A stretch of 64,000 nucleotides of DNA, taken from positions 62,001 to 126,000 of the forward strand of contig CAJQSX010000023.1 of the NCBI GenBank assembly GCA_905616465.1, given 5' to 3'. This document shows, piece after piece, positions 23,963 to 32,875 of the stretch (position 1 is the first letter of the stretch; every line of letters starts with the position of its first letter). The translations under genes and the position numbers were made by a program. This stretch comes from an uncultured Candidatus Pelagibacter sp. Its GTDB lineage: Bacteria; Pseudomonadota; Alphaproteobacteria; Pelagibacterales; Pelagibacteraceae. Under the pieces are notes generated by a model. The model saw only the letters and a list, made by a program, of their open reading frames with translations. It did no database searches and was not told where the DNA came from.

Positions 23963-24562
23963 TTAAGGTACTAGCCAAGTATTCTTATTGGTTTCTAAAT
24001 CAAACTTGGCTCTTCGATGTCCTTTAGCTGCAAGATATAGCCATTCAATAGATTTAATATTACATTTAATAACAGTAAAGTTTTTATAACCCTCTTCACT
24101 TTGTTCCATTGTATAATCAAAATCTTCTAATTTGGATATCATTCCAGATGTTGGATTTTCTGAGCTAGTTCCTGGAGGGCTATCAGTCAAATAACAACGT
24201 CTACTAATATGCTGAGTTTTTTTCCAAGATTCTTCTGTTATAGAATTTTGATTATTAACCTCACATTCAATCTTCACTCTTAACTGGATCTTTTCTTCTT
24301 TGTCGTAGAAAAGTAATGATGCTTTATTATTTTTTTTAAGAATATCTACTTTTTGAGATCTAAAATCAGTGTGAAACTGCAATAAGTTATTTCCTCTATC
24401 TGACTTTCTTAAAACAACTATTCTTCCATCAATTTCATCTTGATGTGCACACATAAAAACAGGAATTCTAAATGGCGAACCTCTGTTAGTCACAGCATCA
24501 TCAAGCATAGACCAATACTTAGTTTGAATTTCTGCTAAATCTTCATAGTATGCTGGTTGCAT
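23963..24562 (-). CDS. pyridoxamine 5'-phosphate oxidase-family flavoprotein
   Basis: This is a 199-residue split-barrel FMN-binding protein. L-Q-F-H-T-D-F-R-S-Q-K binds the FMN phosphate, and the C-terminal H-R-R-A-K-F with final W-L-V-P matches the PNPOx-like branch. True PdxH conserves extra C-terminal substrate residues that are not clearly visible, so it may oxidise another substrate or only bind flavin. It lies seven bases downstream of the 3-hydroxyisobutyrate-dehydrogenase-like gene in the same transcript. Confidence 0.75.
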   Translation of the reverse strand: MQPAYYEDLAEIQTKYWSMLDDAVTNRGSPFRIPVFMCAHQDEIDGRIVVLRKSDRGNNLLQFHTDFRSQKVDILKKNNKASLLFYDKEEKIQLRVKIECEVNNQNSITEESWKKTQHISRRCYLTDSPPGTSSENPTSGMISKLEDFDYTMEQSEEGYKNFTVIKCNIKSIEWLYLAAKGHRRAKFDLETNKNTWLVP

Positions 24563-24568
24563 ACTTTG

Positions 24569-25438
24569 CTATTTTCTAAATCTTTTAATTAAGCTTGATG
24601 TATCCCAACGTTTACCACCCATATTTTGAACTTCACCATAATAATTGTCAACTAGTTCAGTTACAGGTAATAATGAGCCATTATTTTTTGCCTCATCCAT
24701 TGCAATCTTTAAATCTTTTCTCATCCAGTCAACAGCAAAACCAAACTCAAACTTATCATCAATCATAGTCTTATATCTATTTTCCATTTGCCAAGATTGA
24801 GCAGCTCCTTTAGAAATTACTTCAATTACATCTTCCATATTTAATCCAGCTTTCATTCCAAAGTTAATTGCTTCAGATAAACCTTGAACTAATCCAGCAA
24901 TACAAATTTGGTTAACCATTTTTGCTAGCTGTCCATTACCAGCAGCACCTAACAATTTCATTTTTTTGCTATAACAATCTATTTTATCTTTAGCTTTATC
25001 AAAATCAGCTTGATCTCCACCAATCATAACAGTTAGTGCGCCATTTTCTGCACCAGCTTGACCACCAGATACAGGTGCATCTAGCGAACCAAAACCATTT
25101 TTTTTTGCATAAGCATGTATCTCTCTTGCAATAGTTGCAGAGGCTGTAGTGTTGTCAATGTATATAGAACCCTTTTTAATTGTTTTAAAAATACCGTTCT
25201 CACCAAAAGTAACTTCACTTAAATCTTTATCATTTCCAACGCAGGTAAAAATATATTCAGAATCTTTAGCAGCTTCTGCAGGGGTTTCAGCTATTTTACC
25301 TTTGTATTCACCAATCCATTTTTCAGCCTTAGATTTAGTTCTATTATAAACAGTTACATTGTGCCCAGCTTTTGATATATATCCGGCCATTGGGTAACCC
25401 ATCACCCCAAGACCTATGAAAGCAACATTACAAGTCAT
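24569..25438 (-). CDS. 3-hydroxyisobutyrate dehydrogenase-family (beta-hydroxyacid) dehydrogenase
   Basis: This is a 289-residue NAD(P)-dependent dehydrogenase. G-L-G-V-M-G-Y-P-M-A at 9-18 is the dinucleotide-binding motif of the family, S-G-G at 124-126 binds the substrate carboxylate, and Lys173 in G-Q-L-A-K-M-V-N-Q is the catalytic lysine. Members oxidise 3-hydroxyisobutyrate, reduce tartronate semialdehyde or act on similar acids; sequence alone does not separate them. An MFS transporter gene diverges 14 bases away and may carry the substrate. Confidence 0.85.
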   Translation of the reverse strand: MTCNVAFIGLGVMGYPMAGYISKAGHNVTVYNRTKSKAEKWIGEYKGKIAETPAEAAKDSEYIFTCVGNDKDLSEVTFGENGIFKTIKKGSIYIDNTTASATIAREIHAYAKKNGFGSLDAPVSGGQAGAENGALTVMIGGDQADFDKAKDKIDCYSKKMKLLGAAGNGQLAKMVNQICIAGLVQGLSEAINFGMKAGLNMEDVIEVISKGAAQSWQMENRYKTMIDDKFEFGFAVDWMRKDLKIAMDEAKNNGSLLPVTELVDNYYGEVQNMGGKRWDTSSLIKRFRK

Positions 25439-25452
25439 AATTTTTATTTCCT

Positions 25453-26658
25453 ATGTTTAAAAGCATGAAATTTAAAATAATTTTATTTGGATTTATTTTT
25501 ACATTTTTTTCTAGCTTTGGACAGAGTTATTTTTTAGGATTATTTAATTCTAGTATTAGAGAAGCACTATCTATTACCCATGGACAATTTGGCACAATTT
25601 ATGCTTCTGCAACTTTATGCAGTAGTATTTTGTTAGTTTGGGTTGGTAAAAAAATAGATGATATAAATATTTTTAAGTTTGCTTTTTTTGTAATTATTCT
25701 TTTATCTTTTGCATGTTTTTTCTTTTCTCAAGTTTCATCAGTTGTATTACTTTTTATTGCAATATTCTTAATGAGGTTTTCTGGTCAAGGAATGATGTCT
25801 CATACTGCGTCAACAACAATTTCACGATATTTTACAAGAACAAGAGGTAAAGCATTAAGTGTAAGTTGGTTTGGTTTATCGTCTGCAGAATTTATTTTAC
25901 CAGTTTTGATGGTTTACTTGCTTACAATCGTAGATTGGAGAAATCTTTGGATTATGTTTTCAGTGATAGTCTTAATAGTGTTACCTTTTTCTTCTTTTCT
26001 ATTAATTAAGAATTTGAATTTAGACTCAAGAGAAGCCAGGGATGCAAATATTAAAGAAGTAAAAGTTAAACAATGGAAGAGAGCTGAAGTAATAAAAGAT
26101 TATAGATTTTATATTATTTGTTTGAATATGTTGGCTATGCCATGGATTTTTACTGGCTTTGCAGTTTTTCAATCTTTTATTCAAACTTCAAAAGGTTGGG
26201 GACCTTATATAATTGCTCAATCATTTATGTCTTACTCAATTCTTTCGGTACTAACTTTGTTTATTTCTGGTTTTTTGATAGATAAATTTACAAGTAGAAA
26301 ACTTTTAATTTATATGAATATCCCACTTCTAATATCTGTAATTGTATTATTTTATTTTGATACTCCAGTTACAGCTTTTATATTTTTAGGACTGCTTGGG
26401 ATTTCTAATGGATTTGCAAATATATTAGGCTCTTCCACTTGGGCTGAGCTATATGGTGTTAAACATCTTGGATCTATTAAATCTTTAACAACTGCCCTAA
26501 TGGTTTTTGCCACCGCTTTTGGTACGGCCTTGTTTGGATTTTTAATAGATATTGGTTTAACAGTAAGCGATATAGCCGTTGTATCTGGCGTGTATATATC
26601 TATATCTTTAATGTTGTTATTTTTAATTAGAAAAAGGCTAAATCCTTTAATACTTTAG
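25453..26658 (+). CDS. MFS transporter
   Basis: This is a 401-residue membrane protein with about 12 hydrophobic helices in two six-helix halves. The loop after helix 2 (W-V-G-K-K-I-D-D) and F-S-G-Q-G-M-M-S-H in helix 4 agree with the major facilitator fold. R-G-K-A-L-S is the conserved segment after helix 4. A second Met (residue 5) could be the start. The substrate is unknown; the neighbouring dehydrogenase suggests an organic acid. Its short distance from the divergent gene implies a shared control region. Confidence 0.82.
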   Translation: MFKSMKFKIILFGFIFTFFSSFGQSYFLGLFNSSIREALSITHGQFGTIYASATLCSSILLVWVGKKIDDINIFKFAFFVIILLSFACFFFSQVSSVVLLFIAIFLMRFSGQGMMSHTASTTISRYFTRTRGKALSVSWFGLSSAEFILPVLMVYLLTIVDWRNLWIMFSVIVLIVLPFSSFLLIKNLNLDSREARDANIKEVKVKQWKRAEVIKDYRFYIICLNMLAMPWIFTGFAVFQSFIQTSKGWGPYIIAQSFMSYSILSVLTLFISGFLIDKFTSRKLLIYMNIPLLISVIVLFYFDTPVTAFIFLGLLGISNGFANILGSSTWAELYGVKHLGSIKSLTTALMVFATAFGTALFGFLIDIGLTVSDIAVVSGVYISISLMLLFLIRKRLNPLIL

Positions 26659-26666
26659 AAAAAAAC

Positions 26667-26693
26667 TTGCATTATTAAAGGCTGAGGTATACA
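26667..26693 (+). promoter_or_regulatory. candidate rpoZ promoter with near-leaderless start
   Basis: TTGCAT (26667-26672) and TATACA (26688-26693), with a slightly short 15-base spacer, point toward the rpoZ ATG at 26703. Transcription would begin about three bases before the ATG. No Shine-Dalgarno is visible. Confidence 0.4.
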
Positions 26694-26702
26694 CAATCGT
26701 CC

Positions 26703-27242
26703 ATGGCAAGAGTTACTGTAGAAGATTGCATTGATAAAGTTGAAAGTCCATACGAATTAGTTTTAGTTGCTAAAGAGAGAGCAACTCAATTAAATTCAGG
26801 GACCGAAACTACGCTAAGTAAAAATAACGATAAAAACACCGTTATTGCCCTCAGAGAGATTGCGGAAGATAATATTAAAGTTTCAGATTTAACTGAAAGT
26901 GCGGTTTATAAATTAAGAAAACATGTGGAACAAATTGACGATGGTTCAGTGGACGATGAAGAGGTGGGTGATGATTTTGAAAGCCTATACAAAGGTGAGA
27001 TTTCAAAAAGTGGTGTACCAATATTGCCATCTAAAAGAGCCAGAAAGGCACCTAGTAACATTCCAGTATTTAAGGATGATTTAGCTAAGCTGTCTCAGAC
27101 TGAAAAACCTGATGTTGAAACTTCAATAAGTGATGAAAATGTATCAGAAGAAGAAAGTGTGCCTTCAGAAGAGGTGTCTGAAGCTGAAGGGCAACAAGAA
27201 GCAAAATTAAACCCTGAAGATAACGACTCTTCAAACTCATAA
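26703..27242 (+). CDS. rpoZ: RNA polymerase omega subunit with long acidic C-terminal tail
   Basis: The first ~65 residues are canonical omega: M-A-R-V-T-V-E-D-C, F/Y-E-L-V-L-V-A-K-E-R-A and N-T-V-I-A-L-R-E-I-A, which wrap the beta-prime C-terminus during core assembly. Total length is 179 residues, against about 90 in E. coli and 120-140 in many alphaproteobacteria. The extra tail from about 110 has a basic patch (P-S-K-R-A-R-K-A-P) followed by an acidic, serine-rich, probably disordered end (S-E-E-E-S-V-P-S-E-E-V-S-E). The role of the tail is unknown. Confidence 0.9.
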   Translation: MARVTVEDCIDKVESPYELVLVAKERATQLNSGTETTLSKNNDKNTVIALREIAEDNIKVSDLTESAVYKLRKHVEQIDDGSVDDEEVGDDFESLYKGEISKSGVPILPSKRARKAPSNIPVFKDDLAKLSQTEKPDVETSISDENVSEEESVPSEEVSEAEGQQEAKLNPEDNDSSNS

Positions 27243-27261
27243 AATTTTATAAAGCTCAAGT

Positions 27262-28254
27262 ATGAATAGGAAAGTATCTGTTGCTCCTATGATGGATTGC
27301 ACAGACAAACATGAGAGGTTTTTTTTAAGATTAATTTCAAAAAATACACTTCTTTACACTGAAATGGTTGTAGATGAAGCTATCAATAGAGGTGATAAAA
27401 AAAAACTACTAGAATTTAATATTAATGAAAAACCTGTAGCACTACAACTAGGAGGATCTTCTCCTAAACTTTTGTCAGAGGCAACTAAAATTGGTGAAGA
27501 TTTTGGATATGATGAAATAAATCTAAATTTAGGTTGTCCAAGTAAAAAAGTAGAAAAAAATAGATTTGGTGCTTGCTTGATGAAAGAACCAAATTTAGTT
27601 GCAGATTGTTTGAGTAAAATGCAGTCAGTAACAAGTCTTCCGGTAACAATTAAAACTAGGATTGGGTATGATGATGTTGAGGATTATGAAAATTTATTCA
27701 ATTTTATATCAACTCTAAAATCTACAGGGGTAAAAACTTTTATAATTCACGCTAGAAAAGCAATGTTAGGTAAATTTACTCCAAAGCAAAATTTAAACAT
27801 ACCACCATTAAAATATGATTATGTTTATAAATTAAAAGAAGATTTTCCAAATAAGGAAATAATTATTAACGGAGGGATTTCAACGGTTGATGAAATAAAA
27901 CCTCATTTAAAAAAAACAGACGGTGTTATGATTGGAAGAGTCGCTTATCACACACCCTACATATTAGCAGATATTGAAAAAGAAATTTTTAACAATAAAA
28001 ATGTTCCAAGCAGACAAGAAGTTATTGAAAAATTAATACCCTACATAAAGGATGAGCTCAAAAAAGGCACAAGATTAAATCAAATTATGAGACATACATT
28101 AGGTTTGTTTCACGGTCAAACAGGTGCAAGTTACTGGAAAAGATATTTAAGTAAAAACATGTGTGTACGAGATGCAGATGTAAAAAAAATTGATCACATT
28201 ATGGATAAAATTAAATTTAACAATGTTGATACAAGCGAAGGTCAATCTGCTTAG
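27262..28254 (+). CDS. dusA: tRNA-dihydrouridine synthase A
   Basis: This is a 330-residue flavoenzyme that reduces uridines in the tRNA D-loop. V-A-P-M-M-D-C-T-D at 7-15, L-Y-T-E-M-V at 31-36, N-L-N-L-G-C-P-S at 87-94 and the catalytic-Cys motif F-G-A-C-L-M (Cys105) are DusA-type, not DusB/C. I-H-A-R-K-A and I-N-G-G-I bind FMN. It lies 19 bases after rpoZ and overlaps the start of the TauE/SafE gene, so the three are probably co-transcribed. Confidence 0.92.
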   Translation: MNRKVSVAPMMDCTDKHERFFLRLISKNTLLYTEMVVDEAINRGDKKKLLEFNINEKPVALQLGGSSPKLLSEATKIGEDFGYDEINLNLGCPSKKVEKNRFGACLMKEPNLVADCLSKMQSVTSLPVTIKTRIGYDDVEDYENLFNFISTLKSTGVKTFIIHARKAMLGKFTPKQNLNIPPLKYDYVYKLKEDFPNKEIIINGGISTVDEIKPHLKKTDGVMIGRVAYHTPYILADIEKEIFNNKNVPSRQEVIEKLIPYIKDELKKGTRLNQIMRHTLGLFHGQTGASYWKRYLSKNMCVRDADVKKIDHIMDKIKFNNVDTSEGQSA

Positions 28255-29080
28255 TTCAATTTTATCTAACGAATATACATATTTCATTTTATTAATGGCA
28301 TTAACTGCAATACCCGTAGGTTTTGTTGCGGGTCTATTTGGTATAGGAGGAGGGTTAATAACAGTTCCATTTTTATATTACATATTTAGTTCATTAGGCA
28401 TTGATCAAAAATATATAATGCATCTTGCAGTAGGAACATCATTTGCAATTATTATTCCAACATCAACTGTATCTGTTTTAACTCATCATAAATTTAATGC
28501 TGTAGACTTTGACATTGTTAAAAGTTATGGGATTTTTGTTATCTTTGGTGTGTTAGTTGGGGCAATTTTTGCTGCAATACTTAAAACTAAATCATTAGTT
28601 TTATTTTTTTCAATAATAATATTTTTACTAGGTATTTATTTGTTGTTGTTAAAAGAAAAAGAAGAAGATGTAGTAATTAAAATCAAATTACATTTAAAAA
28701 TTATTTTAGGATTTTTAGTTGGATTTATTTCAGCGCCAATGGGTATAGGTGGTGCCGTAATGAATGTACCAATATTGAAATTTTTTGGTTACTCTATTAA
28801 TAAAGCTATTGGAAGTGCTGCAGCAATAGGTTTTTTAATTTCACTATTTGGAGCCATTGGTTTTATGATCTCTGGTAGTTATTTAAAAACTAATTTACCT
28901 TTAAGTATTGGTTTTTTAAATATTCCAGCTTTTTTAATTTTTATTCCAATAACAACCTTTATGGCCAGAATTGGAGCGAGAACTGTACATAAAATTGATA
29001 AAAATAAAATTAGTAAATTTTTAGGAATATTTTTATTAATAATTTCTACAAAGTTTTTGTTTGAATATTTGAAGCTGTAG
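28223..29080 (+). CDS. TauE/SafE-family sulfite/anion exporter
   Basis: This is an inner-membrane protein of about 285 residues with eight predicted helices. Two inverted glycine-rich repeats are visible: F-V-A-G-L-F-G-I-G-G-G-L-I-T-V-P and F-I-S-A-P-M-G-I-G-G-A-V-M-N-V-P, the hallmark of the TauE/SafE fold. Family members export sulfite, sulfoacetate or other anions. The frame is open from 28190, but that start lies deep inside dusA; ATG 28223 (32-base overlap) is chosen, and ATG 28295, right before the first repeat, is an alternative. The substrate is not defined. Confidence 0.82.
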   Translation: MLIQAKVNLLSSILSNEYTYFILLMALTAIPVGFVAGLFGIGGGLITVPFLYYIFSSLGIDQKYIMHLAVGTSFAIIIPTSTVSVLTHHKFNAVDFDIVKSYGIFVIFGVLVGAIFAAILKTKSLVLFFSIIIFLLGIYLLLLKEKEEDVVIKIKLHLKIILGFLVGFISAPMGIGGAVMNVPILKFFGYSINKAIGSAAAIGFLISLFGAIGFMISGSYLKTNLPLSIGFLNIPAFLIFIPITTFMARIGARTVHKIDKNKISKFLGIFLLIISTKFLFEYLKL

Positions 29081-29257
29081 TAAAAAAAAATTTAATTGAA
29101 TGATTAATTTACTTTTCATAAATTAAAATAAAACAATTACACGCAAAGATTGAAATATAAAAAAAACTTTGTTTTTTATATATTTTTTGGGAATATCAAA
29201 CTCAATTTAACCACATCTTATATATTTTAAACATAATAAAATTGTTAAATTTTTGTA

Positions 29258-30397
29258 ATGAAAAATAAAAAAATAAAAAAATTAATAAGTATTAAAGATA
29301 TTAATTCACTTTTTCCAAAAAACTTAAATCTAAATAAATTAAAAGTAAATCCTATTAATGTAATTGATGTTGCAAAAAATAAAATTGGCAACTTTTATAA
29401 CAATTTAAAAAAAGAGAGAGAGAAAGAAAAAAAAATATTAGAGAAAAAAAGAGAACAAGATGAGGAAAAAAAATTACATAATAAAAAAAAAGAAGCTCAG
29501 AAAATAAGGCTAGAAACAATAAGACAAGAAAAAAATAAAATTATAGCTCAAAAAAAATTAATAACTGACAACGAACAACAAGTCAAAAGAAATGAAGAAA
29601 AAAGAAAAAAAATTGAAAATAAAAGAATTAGAATTGAAAAACAAAAAATTAAAGACAAGGTAGCTAAAAAATTAAGAGAAGATGCTTTAAAGCTTAAGGA
29701 AGAGGAGCTTAGAATAAAAATGCTTGAAAGACAGAGAGTTAGAGAGGACATAATAAAAGCAAAAGAAGAAGCAATTAAAGTTAAAGAAATACAATCCCAA
29801 ATTATTAGAGACGAAAAAGAAAAAGCAAGACAAGATCGAAATAAATTAAATGAATTAGAAAGAAAAAAAAGATTGGATGAAGAGCAAAAAATTAGAGAAG
29901 CTGCTAGAAAACTAAAATATGAAGAGGCAAAATTAAGAGAAACCGAAGATAGATTAAAACAGCTAGAAATTGAACGACTGCAAGAAATTCAAGGACAATT
30001 ACTCAAAGAAAAGGCAGAACAAAAAGCCAATGAAGAAGAGCTTAGATTGAAAGAAGAAAAAATTAAAGCTGCTGAACTTGAAAAAATATTAAAAGAAAAA
30101 GAACAAAGACAAAGAGATGAGGAATTAAGAAGAGAAGAAGATAAGAAAAAAAGAATTCTAGAAGAAAGAAATATTGCCTTAAAACATCAGGATGAAGAAG
30201 AAGATAGAATTAAAAATGAAAACCAAAGAATTAAAGATTGGGAAGATAAATTTGATCAGGAGCAAAAAGTTAAAGAAGATGAATTAATTGGTAAATTTTA
30301 TAATGATGAATTTACAAAAAAAAATGATAATGAAATTAATAAAGATTTAGATTCTAATATTAAAAAGAGTGATAAAGAAGAAAACAAAAATAACTAA
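29258..30397 (+). CDS. highly charged coiled-coil protein of unknown function
   Basis: This is a 379-residue protein that is almost all Lys, Glu, Arg, Ile and Leu from about residue 45 to 350, with heptad-like spacing predicting one very long helical coiled coil. The N-terminal ~45 residues (K-L-I-S-I-K-D-I-N-S-L-F-P-K) and C-terminal ~25 are less regular. It has no signal peptide, membrane helix or enzyme motif. A frame of 380 codons without a stop in DNA this rich in A+T argues for selection. A 177-base gap with an A/T-rich hairpin (about 29155-29190) precedes it, suggesting its own transcription unit. Possible roles (scaffold, nucleoid or envelope spacing) are speculative. Confidence 0.65.
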   Translation: MKNKKIKKLISIKDINSLFPKNLNLNKLKVNPINVIDVAKNKIGNFYNNLKKEREKEKKILEKKREQDEEKKLHNKKKEAQKIRLETIRQEKNKIIAQKKLITDNEQQVKRNEEKRKKIENKRIRIEKQKIKDKVAKKLREDALKLKEEELRIKMLERQRVREDIIKAKEEAIKVKEIQSQIIRDEKEKARQDRNKLNELERKKRLDEEQKIREAARKLKYEEAKLRETEDRLKQLEIERLQEIQGQLLKEKAEQKANEEELRLKEEKIKAAELEKILKEKEQRQRDEELRREEDKKKRILEERNIALKHQDEEEDRIKNENQRIKDWEDKFDQEQKVKEDELIGKFYNDEFTKKNDNEINKDLDSNIKKSDKEENKNN

Positions 30398-30437
30398 TTT
30401 TTTTCTGATTGATTTAGACTTAACTTGAATATCAGTT

Positions 30438-30839
30438 ATGTATAAAAAAGTTAATAAAAATTTTTTAAAGACATCATATTTCATATATGATTTAAAGCTG
30501 TGTGTTGTAAGATTAATTGATAATAAAAAATTTCCTTGGATTATTTTAATTCCGAAAAGAAAAGGAATTAAGGACATCACCGACCTAAACCTTAAAGATC
30601 AAATACTTTTAATGAAGGAGATAGTTTACTGTAGTAAATTGATGAAAAAAATTTTTAAAACTTCAAAACTTAATGTTGAAAAAATTGGTAATATCGTACC
30701 TCAATTACATATTCACATTATTGCAAGATATAAAAATGATAGTTCTTGGCCCCTATCTGTATGGGTGGTTAAAGAAAAAATTTATTCAAAATTAAATTTA
30801 AAAAAAGTCATTAATAAGATAGGTAAAGTCTTTAAATAG
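30438..30839 (+). CDS. HIT-family nucleotide hydrolase/transferase
   Basis: This is a 133-residue protein. The histidine-triad block is P-Q-L-H-I-H-I-I-A-R at 88-97, with His91 and His93 and Ile where the third His of classical HIT proteins stands. This variant, followed by D-S-S-W-P, is normal for the bacterial HIT branch with Q-L-H-x-H-x-x-x-R. W-I-I-L-I-P-K-R at 34-41 is the substrate strand. Such proteins cleave dinucleoside polyphosphates or AMP conjugates; the exact substrate is unknown. It is followed by an inverted repeat that may terminate transcription. Confidence 0.8.
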   Translation: MYKKVNKNFLKTSYFIYDLKLCVVRLIDNKKFPWIILIPKRKGIKDITDLNLKDQILLMKEIVYCSKLMKKIFKTSKLNVEKIGNIVPQLHIHIIARYKNDSSWPLSVWVVKEKIYSKLNLKKVINKIGKVFK

Positions 30840-30842
30840 AAA

Positions 30843-30872
30843 GAGGTGATTTCAGTCTCCCTCCATCACCTC
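30843..30872 (+). terminator. inverted repeat after the HIT gene, weak terminator candidate
   Basis: GAGGTGAT (30843-30850) and ATCACCTC (30865-30872) pair perfectly with a 14-base loop, three bases after the HIT stop. The sequence after it contains only TTTT, so termination may be partial. It could also act as a 3' stabiliser. Confidence 0.5.
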
Positions 30873-30930
30873 AGTTTTATATTAATCGATTCGTTAAAAT
30901 TTAGGGAACACTTAATAGTTGAAAAATGAG

Positions 30931-31143
30931 TTAATCGTGAAATTTTATCAGATCTTTATTTTCTTTATTTTCAGGTAGCTTTACCAATCCTTTTATAATC
31001 TGGTTGGAACCAAAGGATACTGCTGACCTAGCTGCACTTTTAGTTGTTGCCCCAGTAAATGCAGGTCCAAGCAAAGCTCCACCTGGAACACCACAGTTAT
31101 TAAGGAATAAAAATATAGATAAGATTAAAAAATTTTTAAACAT
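30931..31143 (-). CDS. small predicted lipoprotein of unknown function
   Basis: This is a 70-residue protein with a signal peptide (M-F-K-N-F-L-I-L-S-I-F-L-F-L) leading to a cysteine at 17 in L-N-N-C-G-V-P. The Asn before the Cys is not the usual Gly/Ala/Ser, so processing by signal peptidase II is likely but not certain. The mature part is only about 54 residues, glycine/alanine-rich (G-G-A-L-L-G-P-A-F-T-G-A) then S-F-G-S-N-Q-I-I-K. No enzyme motif is present. It stands alone between a HIT gene and the phosphomannomutase gene. Confidence 0.6.
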   Translation of the reverse strand: MFKNFLILSIFLFLNNCGVPGGALLGPAFTGATTKSAARSAVSFGSNQIIKGLVKLPENKENKDLIKFHD

Positions 31144-31262
31144 AACAATGTATTAATCAGTTATCTGATTCTTTCCTAATAAAAACTTAAATAATTTATA
31201 AAAAAATTACACGTATGAATTGAGTTTTGATTTTAGAAAAATTAATACAGTCTAAGAGTAAA

Positions 31263-32717
31263 TCATATCTTTTGATCGTACTCTCCGATTTTCCCAGTTT
31301 CTTTAAGTAAATTGTCAATAAAATTAAAAATTTTTTTCTTTCTATCATCAGAAGTTGGGCTTTCTGTAACAACAACTAAAGATGGTTTATTGGAAGATGC
31401 TCTAATCAAACCCCAAGAACCATCTTCAAAAGAAAATCTAACCCCATTTACAGTAAGAATTTCAGTTATTACTTGATCATCAATTTTAGTTTTATCATTT
31501 TTAATTTTTTCTACTCGCTTAACTAATTCGTCAACTACTAGATATTTTTCCTCATCTTTACAAAAAGGAGCCATTGTAGGCGTTTGGTATGTATTGGGAA
31601 GTTCGTTAATAATTTCATTCATCGTTTTATTTTGACCATCTAGTAAGTGACAGACATGAATTGCCGAATTTATACCATCATCATAACCATAACCTAATGG
31701 GTGATTAAAAAAGAAATGACCACTTTTTTCAAATCCAGCTAATGCTTTTTCAGTATTTACTTTTCTTTTAATATGGGAATGACCAGTTTTCCAATAAATA
31801 GTTTCACAATTATTTTCTAACAAAACCTTATCTTTGGAGTATAATCCTGTTGATTTAACATCTACTATAAATTTAGAATTTTTATGATTTTTAGATAAGT
31901 TTCTAGCAATTAATAAACCTATCTTATCTGAAAATATTTCATTTCCTTTATCATCTATAACGCCAACTCTATCTCCATCTCCATCAAAACCAAATCCAAT
32001 ATCTGCCTTATTGTCTTTTACAGCTTTAGCAATAGCATGTAACATTTCTAAGTCTTCAGGATTTGGATTGTATTTAGGAAAAGTCCAATCAAGATTGCAA
32101 TCAAGCTCAACAACTTCACATCCAATTCCTCTTAAAATATCTGGCGCAAATATACCAGCTGTTCCGTTTCCACAGGCAACCACTGCTTTAATCTTTTTTT
32201 TAATTTTATTTTTTTTTATTAAATCTTGTTTGTAAACTTGTTGAAAATTTTCAATTTTTTTTTCTGTTCCTTTTCCTTTTGAAAATTTTTCATTTAAGGT
32301 TATGTCTTTTAATTCCTTCATTTCTTCTGGTGCGTGAGTTAAACCTTTTTTGATACCCATTTTTACACCTGTCCAACCATTTTCATTATGACTAGCAGTA
32401 ACCATCGCAACTGCATCTGCATCTAAATTAAATTGCGCAAAATAAACCATAGGCGATAATGACAATCCTACATCCTCCACATAACAACCTGTGGAAATTA
32501 ATCCTTTTTTAAGAGCTGTTTTTATCTCTTCACTATATGATCTATAATCATGACCAACTATAATTCTTGGATTATTTTTTTGAGTATGAATTTTTATTTG
32601 TGACCCTAATCCCTTACCAAGATTTATGATTCCCTCGCCATTAATATCTTTTTCATAAAGCCAGCGAGCGTCATATTCTCTAAATCCGTAAGGGTTTATT
32701 TTTAAATCTTTACTCAT
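31263..32717 (-). CDS. phosphomannomutase/phosphoglucomutase
   Basis: This is a 484-residue member of the alpha-D-phosphohexomutase family that interconverts hexose 6- and 1-phosphates for nucleotide-sugar synthesis. T-A-S-H-N-E-N-G-W-T-G at 107-117 carries the phosphoserine (Ser109), F-D-G-D-G-D-R at 244-250 is the metal loop, and F-E-K-S-G-H with R-A-S-S-N-K-P gives the sugar and phosphate-binding loops. F-R-E-Y-D-A-R at the N-terminus is typical of the AlgC/ManB branch. It could supply glucose 1-phosphate for rfbA and mannose 1-phosphate. It is divergent from nrdA across 158 bases. Confidence 0.9.
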   Translation of the reverse strand: MSKDLKINPYGFREYDARWLYEKDINGEGIINLGKGLGSQIKIHTQKNNPRIIVGHDYRSYSEEIKTALKKGLISTGCYVEDVGLSLSPMVYFAQFNLDADAVAMVTASHNENGWTGVKMGIKKGLTHAPEEMKELKDITLNEKFSKGKGTEKKIENFQQVYKQDLIKKNKIKKKIKAVVACGNGTAGIFAPDILRGIGCEVVELDCNLDWTFPKYNPNPEDLEMLHAIAKAVKDNKADIGFGFDGDGDRVGVIDDKGNEIFSDKIGLLIARNLSKNHKNSKFIVDVKSTGLYSKDKVLLENNCETIYWKTGHSHIKRKVNTEKALAGFEKSGHFFFNHPLGYGYDDGINSAIHVCHLLDGQNKTMNEIINELPNTYQTPTMAPFCKDEEKYLVVDELVKRVEKIKNDKTKIDDQVITEILTVNGVRFSFEDGSWGLIRASSNKPSLVVVTESPTSDDRKKKIFNFIDNLLKETGKIGEYDQKI

Positions 32718-32828
32718 ACTGTTGATTACTTACCTTTTTTTTAATTTTTTTATTGATATTTTTTTTATCATGTTCTATAAATGTTCTATTGATTTGTTGT
32801 TTATATAGTATACTAACTAAAAGCGCAT

Positions 32829-32868
32829 ACAACATATGGTTGTTTTCGCTCAAATAACAAAATATAAT
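32829..32868 (+). promoter_or_regulatory. nrdA promoter with overlapping inverted-repeat operator
   Basis: TTGTTT (32840-32845), a 17-base spacer and a perfect TATAAT (32863-32868) form the best promoter match in the window. Seven bases separate TATAAT from the nrdA ATG at 32876, so the mRNA would be leaderless. ACAAC (32829-32833) and GTTGT (32839-32843) form an inverted repeat around ATATG that overlaps the -35 box, a position where a bound repressor would block polymerase. It resembles, but does not exactly match, NrdR boxes. A second perfect palindrome, TAGTATACTA, lies at 32806-32815. Confidence 0.55.
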
Positions 32869-32875
32869 AAATATT

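Noticed and set aside
29155..29190. Strong terminator before the coiled-coil gene
   Set aside because: The stem is almost purely A-T with a mismatch and would be weak; it is mentioned only in the gene entry.
30438..30839. HIT protein judged inactive because the third histidine is Ile
   Set aside because: The Q-L-H-x-H-x-x-x-R form is normal in one bacterial HIT branch, so loss of function is not implied.
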